Notes: generated from the letters alone by a model not told the origin. A stretch of DNA of 64,000 nt from Laccaria trichodermophora (GCA_018417955.1 JACTVC010000030.1:124001-188000); one strand, 5' to 3'. Numbered from the stretch's first letter, positions 22,443-35,067 are shown. Numbers and translations: made by a program.

Positions 22443-24559
22443 GGTGTCAATCAGCCATCACGTCGGCAGCCCGAGATCACATCGCCCATTGCATTTGGCT
22501 CTTGAGTACCCAAAGTTCCACACCCAAGACTTGTATCCCCCGAAATCTCCATCCTACCTGAATCTCTGTTATCATCTGCACCATCTACTCCATCCATTTC
22601 AACCAGAACACAACCAGCCAAAGAAGAACAAGCACCAGTATCAGAGCCGAGTAAGCAAGAGCCTGAGATCACACAGACGTCACCTGTCCAAGAGCAAGAA
22701 TTAACGATGCAAACTCATGAGGAGTTCACTGCCATTCCAGAGCAACTACCACCAGTTTCAGAGTCTGAGAACAAAGAAGAGAGTATACAGTGACTAGGCA
22801 AAAGTCTTGCACCACACAAATAATTCTATATTCTCTCCAAGTTTAAGGGAATAGTCACCATATATATATGATAATATACAGATATCTTATATACATCTTT
22901 GACATGAATATGAGATCTGGATCTTATACCCTGCTCCATGTAGGAAAAAGTGAAAAAACTGGGGTTTTTAGAGTTTTACAGATACTTCATGTAAGGGTCT
23001 GAAAAAATATGAATAATTAAGTAGTTGCTAACCTAAGTATACAGCACTTTGAATCATATCAATTGGATTAGTGGTTGTTGAGATATAGGTGTAAGAAAAG
23101 GGCTTGTTTTGGTCAAATAGTCCATATTTCACCACATTTGACCAAAACAAGCCCTTTTCTTACACCTATATCTCAACAACCACTAATCCAATTGATATGA
23201 TTCAAAGTGCTGTATACTTAGGTTAGCAAGTACTTAATTATTCATATTTTTTCAGACCCTTACATGAAGTATCTGTAAAACTCTAAAAACCCCAGTTTTT
23301 TCACTTTTTCCTACATGGAGCAGGGTATAAGATCCAGATCTCATATTCATGTCAAAGATGTATATAAGATATCTGTATATTATCATATATATATGGTGAC
23401 TATTCCCTTAAACTTGGAGAGAATATAGAATTATTTGTGTGGTGCAAGACTTTTGCCTAGTCACTGTATTACTTACTAACAAATCACAGGAATTATCAAT
23501 GTCGAGCCGAACTTATACAAAGGGATTGGCAGAGATGCCTCCCCCCGACTCATCACATGCACCACGGTACGAGGAGGAACCAACTGAGTTATTGGATTTC
23601 TTTCAGTCTTTTGAGGAGATTGCGGCTGCATGTGAGTTGAAAGAGGAGGAGAAGGTAAAATCTGTCATCTGTTATACTGATAAGGACACTAGGAACTTTT
23701 GGAAAAGCTTGGACACTTATGATGCTGGTAAATGGGAAGATTTCAAGAAAGCGATCATTGACTTATACCCCGGCGCGAGCAAGGGGCAGAAGTACACCAG
23801 GAAGCAGCTGGAGAAGGTGGCCAATGCTTGGGTGAAAAAGACCATGAATTTGGAGAAACATCTGTTGAAATATTATGGTGAGTTCAGACCAATTTCAAGG
23901 TGGTTGAAGAAGGAGGAGATACTCTCAGAGAAAGAGATTAACAGGATTTTTGGTATGGCTTACCACAACAAGCATGTAGGAAGGTCAGAGATAGGCTCAA
24001 GATTGTTTCACCGGATTGTGATCAGAAACACGCACCAGGCATGGAGGACGTTATCAAGGCAGGTAGGTATGTTTTTGCAGAGGAGGCATTCAATGCAGAA
24101 TCCGATGACGACAAACCGGCTATCAAGAAATTGAAGAAGTCAGCAAAGGCGAAGAAGAAGAAAAATAAAGTTGTCACTGATATGGAAGCATCGTCAGAGT
24201 TGGATTCAGAGGAGAGCAATGAGGATAGTGAAGATTCAGAGGAGGAGGAGGAGGAGAGGAAGAAATTGAAGAAGAAAGGGAAAGCCAAGGAAAAGGTGAA
24301 GGAGGTGAAGATGAGGAAAGTGTGCTTTGACGAGGAGGCAAGGAAGTTGGATGAGGTGGAGGAGTTGACAAAGAAGTTGTCAGGGATGCATGTGGGGGAT
24401 GTGATGTATGCGGGAGTATATGCGAAGTTGTGGAAACAGGAGCCAGATATTGCAAGATGCATTCCTCAACCAGCAAGTTGGATTCCAGAGGCGCAAGTGG
24501 CGACGCTCCCAGCTCATGCTCCCATCTATAATCTTCAACCAGCCTCACCATCATATTAA
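22443..24559 (+). pseudogene. Gypsy gag, interrupted
   Basis: The gag region is read in pieces. An upstream Glu/Pro-rich frame (EPEITQTSPVQEQELTM around 22660-22710) runs to 22785, where a MITE begins. It resumes in the same frame after the MITE (LLTNKSQELSMSSRTY at 23469 onward), with capsid-like sequence (LLDFFQSFEEIAAACELKEEEK, FWKSLDTY, WEDFKKAIIDLYPGA). Near 23975 a frameshift moves the reading to a Lys/Glu-rich frame (24041-24559). A Cys-rich C-x2-C stretch near 24675-24710 may be the nucleocapsid finger. Not functional as read. Confidence 0.7.
22786..23468. mobile_element. Hairpin MITE, 334-bp arms, inside gag
   Basis: Arms 22785-23118 and 23136-23469 are inverted repeats with a single mismatch seen (near 23020/23234) around a 17-nt loop. 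Ends are CAGTGACTAGGCAAAAGTCT... with TA on both sides (22786-22787 and 23467-23468), matching the TIR style of Tc1/mariner elements. Removing the element and one TA leaves the gag frame open across the junction, so the insertion is clean. No coding capacity. Such a fold-back could be transcribed into long dsRNA. Confidence 0.88.
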
Positions 24560-24871
24560 CAGACACCACCCCAACAATATCGAGCACCAGCAACATACAA
24601 CCAAGGCCACCCTCAGAGACATGGAACACAATTCACGCCATACTCCCTGAACCAGAGGAGGACTAACAATTTTTTGTGCCATTTTTGTAGGATGCCTAAT
24701 TGCCAAATCTGTGATTTTTCAGTTGCTGGAGACTACATGAGGGTGGGGCATATTTGACTTGGTCACCACAGCCGCTTTGTATACATCAACAGCAATGAAA
24801 TTGGCCACCATCCTGGGGGAATCCGAGCAGCAGTCAATGAGGGGTGTCATGTTACTACCGTTGCATCAAAC

Positions 24872-27800
24872 GTGAACCAGGCAAACATGCTGCCTACCAG
24901 GGATCAGCCGCCGCATATGCCACAAATGGCCACCTCTGGTCTTTTTCAATGTGTAGGGATGAGTTTTGCGATGATTTTGGAGATGAAGGAGGAGGAGGTA
25001 CCGCCGACGTTGCAGGAAGGATGGTTGGAGGAGAATCCATGGGAGCTGGAGGTGGAGATGAATTGGGAAAAAGAGCTCATTGATGAAGAAAAGATGAGGG
25101 AGGAGGTTGCAGAGTTGGGAATGAAGCTGGAGGAGGGATATGAGGAAGAGGAGGAGAGTGACATCGTTTGGGGTGCATTTGAGGAATTAGAGAGGTTGAA
25201 TGAAGAGATAATGACATTCATAACAATGAGACCTAGGGGGAAGAAGAAGAATCAGCCATCAACCAGCAAGAAACACGAGAAGGAATCAATGGGCGAGCAG
25301 GAGATGAGGGAAATAAAAGAGAACACCATCAATGAAGAGGAAGAGAAGAAGAAAAATAAAACTGTCACCAATACCGTCAAAGGAAAATCAGAGAGGGTTG
25401 AGGAAAAGAAGGGGAAGGAGAAGGAAGTAGGTATGAAGAACAAAGAACCTTGGCTATCGCTGAACAATGGGCCAGCCTACTCGTATGAGTCACACGTCGC
25501 AGATTCGGAGGCTGCCAACAAGTTCTACAAGAGAATTCTTGATGCAGTAATCCTGAATGTTACTGTGGGCAACATTGTTAGTCTGTGTGGCGATGTACAA
25601 AAGGCTGTTGTGGAACAGCTTCATACCATTCACGTTCTGACCATTGTTTCACCTGGGATTACAGCTGCCTCCATTTCGCAGATACCCACCACCATGTCAT
25701 TGGAAATCCAGGGGGTATCTGTTGAATTCTGCATGCTGCTTCGAGAAATTGATGTTTTGGTATTGGGAAAAGTGGTGGTAGTGGGAGTATTGGACAAGGG
25801 ATTGGAGATTGTGGTGGTGAGGAAAGACTTGTGGGAGGAGCTGGGATTTGTGGTGAACAAGGTGAGGTTGATGTTGATGCAGTCAGCAAATGGGTTGAAG
25901 GAAGCGATGGAGGGGTGTGCCGAATTTTTGGAGCTAGAAGTGGGGGGGATGAAGACCTGGGCACATGCGTTTATCATTCCAAACGCACCATTTCGTCTTT
26001 TGCTGGGAAGACCATGGCAACGAAGTGCTTTGATGGCCAAAACAGAGTGTGAGGAAGGCGATGTCGAAATCACCATTCACGAACCTCGAGACCGACAAAT
26101 TTCACGGGTGTTGCAGACAAGAGAACGAGTTAGAGAGGAGCAGAAGGGAGTGGTGGCGTACATGAGCATGCGGGATGTGGTGGATGTGTGGAAGAAGGAG
26201 CTTGACGATGGGGAAACAGCCTTCACGCTGTTAAACATGGCAGCTGAGATCACAGCACAGCCATTGGGAACAGGAACATCTAACGCTGAACACATCAAAA
26301 ATGCTAATTCTTCATTGGGCGAATATCTACTTGCCTCGACATTTTATTTCAATGTGTTGCAACATGTCTTGGCCTACAAGAAGGTTGCAAATAAAGTACG
26401 GCTGGTGGCAATGATGATGCCTAACTATGCAAAACTCTCAAGGCGTTTCCCGGAAAACCCATTGAGCTCAACACCTTTTTTAACGCCTAATGCGCTTGAG
26501 TTCAAGCCAGGAACGCGTTTGACGATGGAGAGGATGGAGGAGTTGGGGTTGATGGAGGATGATTTTTTGTGGGAGGAAGAGAAAAAGGTTGCAGCAATGG
26601 TGTTGATGAACAATGAGATGGGTTTAGCCTGGGCAGAAACGGAGAAGGGGAGATTCCACGAGGACTATTTTTCACTGGTGGTGTTTCTGGTGATCGAGCA
26701 TATTCCATGGTGCAAGAAAAGCTTACCCATCCCACCAGGAATTCGAGAACAGGTCATTGAGCTCATCAAACAGAAGGTCGCAACTGGAGTTTACAAACCT
26801 TCAAACAGTTCTTACAGGCACCAGTGGTTTTGCGTGGTGAAGAAGGATGGACACATCCGCATTGTTCATAACTTAGGCCCCCTCAATGAGGTTACAGTCA
26901 AAGATGCAGCGCAACCCCCTCTGATTGATCAGTACGCCAAACAATGCTCAGCATGTTCTATTTACACTGCTCTAGATCTTTTCGTTGGATATGATCATAG
27001 GACTACTCATCCGAACTCATGCGATGTCACCACATTTGACACTCCACTCGGTACCCACCATCTTACTGTTATTCCTCAAGGGTGGACTGGCTCACTTTCA
27101 ATTTTTCACAATGACGTTGCATTTATTTTACAAGATGAGATGGATATCGCACCCAATTTTTTGGATGACATCACAGTGTTGGGACCAAAGACGAGGTATG
27201 AGTTGGAGGGAGGAGGCTATGAGGTGTTGAAGGAGAATCCAGGGGTGTGGCGGTTCGTGTGGGAGCATTTGTTGGATGTTAACAGAGTTTTGCATTGGTT
27301 GAAGCATGTGGGAGTGACAGTTGCAGCGAAGAAAGTGTTTTTGGGCAAACTGGAAATCATCGTCGTTGGTCAACGAGCTACCTATGAAGGACGTGTTCCC
27401 AACAAGTCAAATATCATCAAAATCCAGACATGGTTACCCTGCAAGAACGTTACAGAGGTGTGAGGATTTCTAGGAATGGCAGGTGTGGTTAGGTTGTGGA
27501 TCAGAGGTTTTGTGGAGATGGCGAACCCATTGGTGAATTTGACAAAGAAGGGAGCTAGTTTTAAGTGGGGAGAGGAGGAGGAACAGGTGATGGATGACCT
27601 CAAAGCCACAGTCATCTCGTGTCCAGCAACTTGGCCCATCGATTATCAGCAGCCATACCCCGTCATTCTCGAGGTCGATTCATCAGTCATAGCCACTGGT
27701 TACATATTATCACAGGATGATGAAAAAGGAAGACGCCGACCAGCACGCTTTGGCTCCATCTCTTTTAACAATGTTCAGTCGAGGTACTCACAGGCCCAGC

Positions 27801-29581
27801 TTGAGTTGTATGGGTTCTTTCAGGTTCTTCATGCTCTCAAGTTGTGGTTGATTGGGGTATCGAAATTGATTGTCGAGATGGATGCTAAGTACATTAAAGG
27901 AATGATCAATAACCCTGACATGCACCCCAATGCTGCTGTCAATCGTTGGATCGCCACAATTCTTGATTTCGATTTCGACCTTGTCCATGTACCAGCAAAG
28001 AACTTTAAAGGACCAGGCGGCATGTCAAGGAGGAGGAGCACTGAGGATGAGGGAGATGTTGATGAAGACCCAGAAGATTGGGTGGAGGAGATCTTGATGT
28101 GTGGGTTGTGGTTAGCAGCAGCATTGGAGGATGGTGTCATGGGAGGTATCTTGAGGGAGGAAGCAACAGAGGGAGGATCGGTGTTAGTGCTGGCAGTGGA
28201 GAAGGGAGGCAACGACGGAGTGGAGGAGATTCCGAGGACAGCTAAAGGGATGGAGTCAGATGAGGTGCTGAAGGAAATAAAGGCATACCTGGAGACGTTG
28301 AAGAAACCAGTGGGGATTGAAGAGGGAAAACTGGTGGGGTTTCTGAGGAAAGCATCGCGCTTTTTTGTGAAGGGGGGGAGGCTGTGGAAGAAGGACACTG
28401 GAGGGAAGCATAAATTAGTGGTTTTCAGAGACGAGCGGGCGAAGATTTTGAAAGCAGTGCACGATGATCTTGGACATCGAGGCTTCTATCCAATGCAACA
28501 CACGATTGGCGAGCACTTCTACTGGCTGAGTCTTGACGACGACATTCGTTGGTTCCTAAAGACATGTCATCAATGCCAAATCATGTTGACAAAGAAAGTT
28601 ATACTTCCACCTCGAATCGCGATCCCCGCGAGCTTGTTCAGAAAAATTCATGTCGATACCATGCATCTTCCGGCATCAAATGGCTACAGGTACATCATCC
28701 AGGTGAGATGTAGCCTCATCAGTTACCCAGAGTGGGAGAAGTTGAGAACAGAGACGGCGAGGACGGTGGGGGCATTCATGTTCGACATTATGGTGCAATA
28801 TGGAGTTGTGGAGGAGATTGTGACAGATAATGGGTCAGTGATGGTGGTGGCAGTGGAGTGGTTGAAGGAGACGTACGGCATTACCTACATCAGAATTTCT
28901 GCCTACAACTCTCAGGCCAACAGCACAGCGGAAACTGCTCACAGGCACATCCGAGACATGCTCATCAAAGTCTGCAACGGAGACCTCACGAAATGGGACC
29001 GACACGTCGCTTATGTCTTCTGGGCTGAGAGGATTACCACCTCCCGTCGAACCGGATTTTCGCTCTACTACGCAGCACACGGAATTGAGCCCCTGCTTCC
29101 ATTCGACATTTCTGAGGTAATGTACCTCTTTCCAGTCGTCTCTGAGCGGCTGTCAACAGAGGAGCTACTAGCCCATTGTGCATGTCAACTCGAGCGCCGA
29201 GACAAAGACCTAGCATTGATTCATGAACATGTCATAAAAGCATGCCTATCTGGGATTGCCGAGTTTATGAAGAAACACAAAAATATGATTGTCGACTATG
29301 ATTTTAAGGAGGGGGAGCTGGTGTTGGTGTTGAATAAGAAGATTGAGAAAGCAGTTGGCAGGAAGGGGAAACTGAGATACTTTGGCCCAATGTTGGTTAT
29401 CAAGCACTTGGAAGGCGGTTCCTATTGTTTGGCTGAACTCGACAGAGCTGTGTCCAAGCTCAAGTACGTGGCTTTTCAGCTTATACCCTACTATCGACAT
29501 TCACGCAAAACCATCGAAGTTACCGAGATAGTCGATGCTGAAGTGATTGCAAGTCTTGAGGAGGCCGAGAATGTGGTCTGA
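24872..29581 (+). pseudogene. Gypsy pol polyprotein with one nonsense codon
   Basis: One frame runs 24872-29581, interrupted only by TGA at 27461-27463. In order: acidic linker; retropepsin-like region (LDKGLEIVVV with Asp kept but DSG changed to DKG, and LLGRPWQR); reverse transcriptase (VVKKDGHIRIVHNL, VGYDHRT, PQGW, catalytic FLDD); RNase H (LEVDSS, IVEMDAKYIKGMI); integrase HHCC (HDDLGHRG...CHQC) and DDE core (HVDTM, VTDNGS, AETAH). The stop lies where the related motif normally has Arg (EV-stop-GFLG), so CGA to TGA is the simplest cause. No chromodomain seen. Otherwise near-intact, suggesting fairly recent insertion. Confidence 0.85.
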
Positions 29582-29651
29582 GGAGGTTGAGGAGTGGTTT
29601 AAGAGGTGGTGAGCAACCAGGGACAGTTGCTATTCAAAAGTGAGGGGGTGA

Positions 29652-29950
29652 TGTGAGGTAGCCTCACAGGCTGAGGCTGGAATGAGCATATACATGAGTA
29701 TGAGGGACTTGGTCTGCAGAGCAGGTTCAGTCACATGAGCATCAGGCCTCATGTTGAGCCTCATGTATCCATCCTTCCACTTTGAGTAGCACCTTTCTTA
29801 GTTTTACCATCTCTTTGTACATCTACACATCATTATACAACCAGTTTACCAAGACTTCGAGCTAAAGAACAACTACGAAAACCCTACAAAACCTATAAAC
29901 CTTACTTGCATCTTTTCCCTCTTCCCTTTGAACTTGCAGAGTGCATATCA
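29652..29950 (+). repeat. Gypsy 3' LTR (299 bp)
   Basis: Partner of the 21368 LTR, preceded by a polypurine tract. Its end (GCATATCA) is followed by the continuation of the interrupted host module (gtggcagtgaaggaacctgg at 29959 onward). Confidence 0.9.
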
Positions 29951-30263
29951 ATCACACTGTGGCAGTGAAGGAACCTGGCAAATAACAAAGAAGAAGCACC
30001 AGATTAGAATGGCCTTCAGGGCAAGACAAGACAAAACAAGGACTGTCAAGTGAGAATGACTGTTGGACAGAAATCCACAGCAGTGGGTGACCACACTTCA
30101 GGACAACAGTTGGGATTTTGTCAAGCAAGAACGCCTGATGAAAGACGGTGAAGTCCACAGTGGCAAGCAACCATGCTTCAGGGTGCAAGATGAGATGAGA
30201 AAATATTGATTTAAGCAAAAAGACTCAACAGATGTGATGGTGAAGCCAACAGCATCAGATGGA
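29951..30263. repeat. Shared module, segment between gypsy and copia elements
   Basis: Collinear with 59004-59315 (gaaggaacctggca, atggccttcagggcaagac, ttcgtcaagcaagaacgcc-like blocks), but CpG in the 59-kb copy is replaced by TG or CA here. The 3' end is the copia target AATAG (30264-30268). No gene. Confidence 0.8.
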
Positions 30264-30268
30264 AATAG

Positions 30269-30508
30269 TAATAAAATAGCACGTTAGCTCAGTGTTGTGC
30301 AGAAAGAACAACCACTATATTAGTACCTAATGAAATAGCATGTCTAAGTACTAGTAAGTAATGATAAGAAAGAAAAGAAAGCAAAAGATATACTAGCTCA
30401 GCATTGTGCAGAAAGAACAACCACTGAGTGTGACATGTGTGACATGTAAGTAGATAAAATCTGAGACATGTTGAAATGAGAATGTAATCTAAACATCAAT
30501 TTCTAACA
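30269..30508 (-). repeat. Copia 3' LTR (240 bp)
   Basis: Differs from the other LTR at about 13 positions by eye, nearly all transitions. Most are CG in the 35-kb LTR against TG, CA or TA here. Confidence 0.9.
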
Positions 30509-30798
30509 CTCCCACTCATTCATGGTTTCAAACCAAGCATAAAAACAAACCACATATGTTTCTCTCCAGTAAGGCCTTTCATTAATCCATCTGCAACCAT
30601 ATCCTTCGTTGGAACATAATCAAGGAGAATTTGACCATCTTCAACAGCAAAGCGAATGAAGTGATAGCAAAGTTGGATGTGTTTGGTGTGAGGATGATTG
30701 CTGGGATTCTTTGTGATTGTGATAGCTCCTTGGTTATCACCTAAAAGCAGAGTGGGCTTGTCCTGCTTGAATCCAAGTTGCTCTAGCAGCTGACAAAG

Positions 30799-31950
30799 CT
30801 AGATTGCCTCCTGGGAAGCACATGTGACTGCCATATACTCTGCCTCAGTAGATGAGAGTGCAGGTGTGTTCTGGAGTTTGCTTCTCCAGCAGATAGCTGC
30901 ACCACATGCAAGAAAGACAAATCCTCCAGTGGATTGTTGAGTATTGAGATCACCAGCCCAATCAGAGTCGGAATACCCCAGGATGAATGAAGTCATCTCA
31001 CCAGCCTTCTTGTGATCGAAGACCAGGCAGTAATCATGAGTACCTGCAAGATAGCGAAGAACATGAACAGCTTCATCCCAATGAGTTTTACCTGGGTTGG
31101 AAGGAACTTTGCTGAGTGCTCCCACTGCAAAAGCAATGTCTCCACAAGTTCCTAGCATGCTGTACATGAGGGTACTGAGTAGGCTTTGATAAGGAAAGTT
31201 CTGCATGAATTTGACTTTGGAGGGTGTCGAGGGGCAGTCGGATTTGCTAATCTTGGCTCCAGAGCTGAGGGGTGTGGGATGAGTTTGACCATCATTGAAA
31301 CCATAGTGCTCAAGGGACTGTTGGATGTAGCATGATTGGCAAAGTTGAAGGATGCCAGCTTCATGATCATAATCAATTGCAACACTGAGGAGTTGGCTGA
31401 TAGAACCAAGATCCTTGATTTTGAAGATCTTGCTGATGCAATCCTTGATCTTCTGCATGAAGTCTAAGTCATTGCAGAGTAACCCCATGACATCAACATA
31501 GCCAGCGAGGAATACAATGAAATCCCCTTCTCAAAGAATGTAGATGCAATAATCGGTGTTGATTTGATGAAAAATGAGCTTTGCAAGCTCATGGTCAAGG
31601 AGTTCATTCCAAACTTGAGAGGCTTGCTTCAATCCATAGATCAAACAAAGTAGCCAAGTGATTTTCCCAGAGAGAGGACCAACACCTTGAGGAAGGCACA
31701 TGTAGATCTCTTCTTTGAGAATACTGTTGAGGAATGCTGTGTCGACATCAAGGTGATGGAAGTGAAGTTTGAGGGTGACTGCAAGGGTGCACGAAACATG
31801 GATCAAAGTGAGCTTTACCACAGGTGCAAAAGTCTCATTGAAGTCCATCCTGGGGATTTGAGAGTAGCCTTTTGCAACCATGCGTGCTTTGAAGTGTTTG
31901 ATGGCACCAATGTTATACTGTTTGACTCGAAATATGAGTTTGGAACTCAC
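30799..31950 (-). pseudogene. Copia reverse transcriptase and RNase H
   Basis: Two frames: 31950-31531 (RT: KARMVAKGYSQ, FAPVVK, LDVDTAFLNS, YGLKQA) and 31488-30799 (rest of RT and RNase H: YSDSDWAGD, STGGFVF, WRSKLQ, SSTEAEYMA). A stop or shift near 31520 separates them. The polymerase motif reads YVDVM instead of YVDDM, so one catalytic Asp is lost. Inactive. Confidence 0.85.
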
Positions 31951-32753
31951 AGCTTTTCATCCAGGAGGTAGCTTCTCAACAATGACAAATGTGCCCATAG
32001 CTTGGAGGGATTTAACCTCCTCATCAATGGCTTGTTGCCATGAATCTGCATCAGGACTGTCCATGGCTTCAGTAAGTGTCATGGGATCAGTGTAACCAGT
32101 GGATGTGGCTGAAGCAGTGAATACAAAAGCAATTTGAGCAAATGCATCATCATCTGCATCACCATTGTCTAAAGGAACCTCTGCTTCAGGAGGGTGAGAA
32201 TCAGCACAATATCTCTCAGGAAGACGACATGGTCATGGTCCCTCAATTATCAATGGATCCCCAAGTAGCTCCAGTTCAGTTCAACATCAACAAGGTTGAG
32301 CAGGAAGATCAGGAAGCGGAAGAGGATGTTCCTGATGTTGTGGTTCAACAGGGAGAGGATTTGGAAGTGGATCTAGGTCCTGAGGTTGATCCTCTTCCTC
32401 ATTGATGAGGCATTCAATGGGTTGAGCGTTGGTGACAGGTGCTGAAGGAGGAGACTCCATATCAGCTTTGTCCCATGTGTCTCCCACTTGAGTCAAGCCT
32501 TGGACATCTCCAGTCAGTTCACCATCCCAGACAATCTTGGATAAATCACTGGTGGTGCTGGGACTGCAGGAGGATTGATATGCTCATCAAAAATGATGTC
32601 CTGAGGGATGACAATGGATCATGTCTTTGGATTCCAGAGCCGATAGGCCTTAGTACCAACTTTGTAGCTGACCATGATGCATTTCCTTGTTTTCCAGGCA
32701 AGTTTGGTGTGCTTGGATTTAGGAATGTGAGCATAAGCAGGACAGCCAAAAAG

Positions 32754-34253
32754 TCAAAAGGAGGTGATGACAGGTTTGGTCTCAGAACAGGCCTCTTCAG
32801 GAGTAGAGTCTGGGAGACATGAGACTGGGGAGCAATTACTGAGGTACATGGAACATTCGAAAGCATAGGTCCAGAATCCAGATGAGAGGTTACCCTCAAA
32901 AATCATGCATTGACCACATTCAACAATAGTGCGGTTCATGATTTCAGCAACACCATTCTGCTCTGGGGTATAAGGAGTGGTCTTCTCATGAAAGATGCCA
33001 CAGGACTCCAGATAGCCTTCAAACTCAAACAAGGTGAACTCACTGCCACCGTCTGAATGAAATACCTTGATCTTCAGGCCAGTCACAGTCTCAACAAGCA
33101 ACTTGAACTTTTGAAACATGGTGTACACCTCCAACTTCTTAGCCATGAAGTAGATCCAACCTTTGTAGGTGCAATCATTGATGAAGGTGACAAAGTAGCA
33201 CTTGCCCCCAATGCTGTTGGGAAAAGGACCACAGACGTCTGAATGGATGAGATCCAATTTTCATCTAGCACACTTTTTGGAAGGAGGAAAGGGGAGTCTA
33301 TGTTGTTTGCCATGTACACAAGCTTCGCAAAATTCTATATGACCTCCCACTGATGTAACACCATCCACCATGCCCTTGTCAACTAGTCATTTGACATTGT
33401 CATAACCAAGATGACCTAGGTGATGATGGAGGTTAATATCAAGGTGACAAGAGGTGATAGCAGCATTTGCGTACTCCTTGGATGTCATAGGACGTGCAAT
33501 GAGGCAATAGAGACTCCCACTGGTTTTATGTGCTGATGCAACACATTTGCCAGAAGGCTTCAAGTGAATGAAGCAGATGTCATTGTCAAAGAGGATGTCA
33601 TGTTTGCTGTGATCAGTGAAGTGAGCAACAGAGAGGAGGGAGGCTGCAAGCTCAGGTACCCATAAAGTGTTTGGTATGAGGGCAGGAACAACTCCCAAAG
33701 GGGTTTCCATCAGATAGTGAATAGTCCCTTGACCAACAGCTGGCATGACCAAAGCATCCCCAAGATGAACCTTGATGGGTTTCTTGAACTTGGTGAAGGT
33801 GTTATTGATGAAAAGTTCGCGACAAGGGGTGAGATGGCAGGAACAGCCAGAGTTGATGTAGGTTTCGAGGTGAGACTGGTGAGAGAGGAGAGTGACGACT
33901 TCAGTGGTGATGAACACATGAACATTGTCATTGTTATTGTCAGAAGGGAACTCTGTGTAGATGCTGGCAATGTTCACTGCAGCTTGCTCTGATTCAGAGG
34001 TGGCGGTGACTTGAGCGACATTGGTGGTGGTCAACTTCTTCTGACAATCCTTCTTCCCAGAGTCCTTCCCCTCAGTAGTCCCATTCTCCAAATCCTGCTT
34101 CTTCTTATGGCAATCCAACTCGCCATGACCAAGGAACTTGCAATAGCCACACTGCTTCTTGGACTTTACCTTTGAGGAAGATGTCTTGGCCTGGTGAGCA
34201 GCGAGCACAGAGTCAGCCTGTTCAGCACCAGTGATACGACAATACTCCTGCAT
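32754..34253 (-). pseudogene. Copia gag zinc finger, protease and integrase
   Basis: Frame 34253-33387 contains a CCHC knuckle (CGYCKFLGHGELDC) and the protease site, which reads NSGCS instead of DSGxS, losing the catalytic Asp. Next comes the pre-integrase region HHHLGHLGYDNV. After a stop near 33258-33260, frame 33257-32754 gives the integrase core with IHSDVCGP, FHSDGGSEF and PEQNGVAE, so the DDE triad is present. A further in-frame tail ends near 32754. Confidence 0.85.
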
Positions 34254-34343
34254 GAGCTTGGTGGAGACAATGGTGGTGGAGAGTGGAGTGGTGTCGGAAG
34301 CAGATTGGAGGAGGACAACAACAACTGTCTCCCAGGTGGAGTC

Positions 34344-34895
34344 TCAGGGAAGGGACATGAGCATGATTTGAGTGAGGAACTTGTTGTTGAATGCCTTCTT
34401 GTTGAGCTTCCGATTCTCCATGGTGAGGAAGTTGAGATGGGCATGCATGTCCTCACTGTCAGTGTACTTCTTCTCCAATATCCCAACCTTGGTATAGAAT
34501 GCACTCAAGCCTGTATGAGTGTCCTTGTGCCTCAAAACCAGCTTCTCCCAAACCTCCTTTGCTGTTCCGAGCTTGTCAATCCCCTCAAACTGTGATGGCT
34601 CGACATGGGTCTTGATCATGCCAATGGCCTGGTCATTGCGATGGCAGGCAGGTTCATAAGCTTGTAAGGCATCCGTGTGGTTCTGTTGAGCTGAAATCCT
34701 CTTGGAAACGGTCACCATTTCAGGAAGGGACATTGGCGTGGGTTTCATAAGCGATTCAGCCTTGTTGCCGGTGCACATGTGCCAAACTCCCAAGCGTTGG
34801 AGCTCCACCATCACGAGAGGTTCCCAAGCATGGAAATTCCTGTGGGTAAGCTTCTTGATGCTGGTGGAAGATGACATTGACATCGGTGGGAACAT
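34344..34895 (-). pseudogene. Copia gag (UBN2-type)
   Basis: 183-aa frame with ATG at 34895 and a copia-type gag pattern (HRNFHAWEPLVMVEL, KEVWEKL, HLNFLTMENRKLN). It stops at 34344 before the zinc-finger frame that begins at 34253, so a nonsense change or shift separates gag parts that are normally continuous. Confidence 0.75.
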
Positions 34896-35050
34896 TTGGT
34901 GGTGATTGTGGGGATAAGGTGATCCGAGGGCCGAGAAAGGATGAACAAGTGCTTAGGCGTGTGTAGGAAGGGTATGCAAGATGTGAATGGTTTCCGATGG
35001 GGAATATGCATGAGTGGTGTGTGGTATCCGAGGTTTTCACAGGTAGGTAG

Positions 35051-35067
35051 GTCCAGGGCCCATAACC
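35051..35067 (-). other. Copia primer-binding site, half-tRNA type
   Basis: Directly next to the 5' LTR the minus strand reads GGTTATGGGCCC. This is complementary to the anticodon loop and stem of initiator tRNA-Met, not to a tRNA 3' end. Drosophila copia primes with a cleaved half of tRNA-iMet in the same way. Confidence 0.7.

Larger units (their letters stand above)
21368..29950 (+). mobile_element. Ty3/gypsy LTR retrotransposon, about 8.6 kb
   Basis: Bounded by two 299-bp LTRs (21368-21666 and 29652-29950) beginning TGTGAGGTAGCCTCACAGG and ending GCATATCA. A TGGAGCCCACTGTGAGG primer-binding-like site starts about 8 nt after the left LTR, and a purine tract (agtgaggggg) precedes the right LTR. 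Gene order gag, protease, RT, RNase H, integrase identifies Ty3/gypsy. It is inserted in a module whose uninterrupted copy is at 58.7-61.4 kb (junction near 59003). No clear target-site duplication remains. A hairpin MITE sits in gag. Confidence 0.92.

Noticed and set aside
21368..29950. Target-site duplication for the gypsy element
   Set aside because: Flanks (tctgc and atcac) do not match; only the empty-site copy near 59003 defines the insertion, so no duplication is claimed.
32142..32405. Plus-strand acidic frames opposite the copia element
   Set aside because: Antisense of the copia integrase-RT linker; no independent support.
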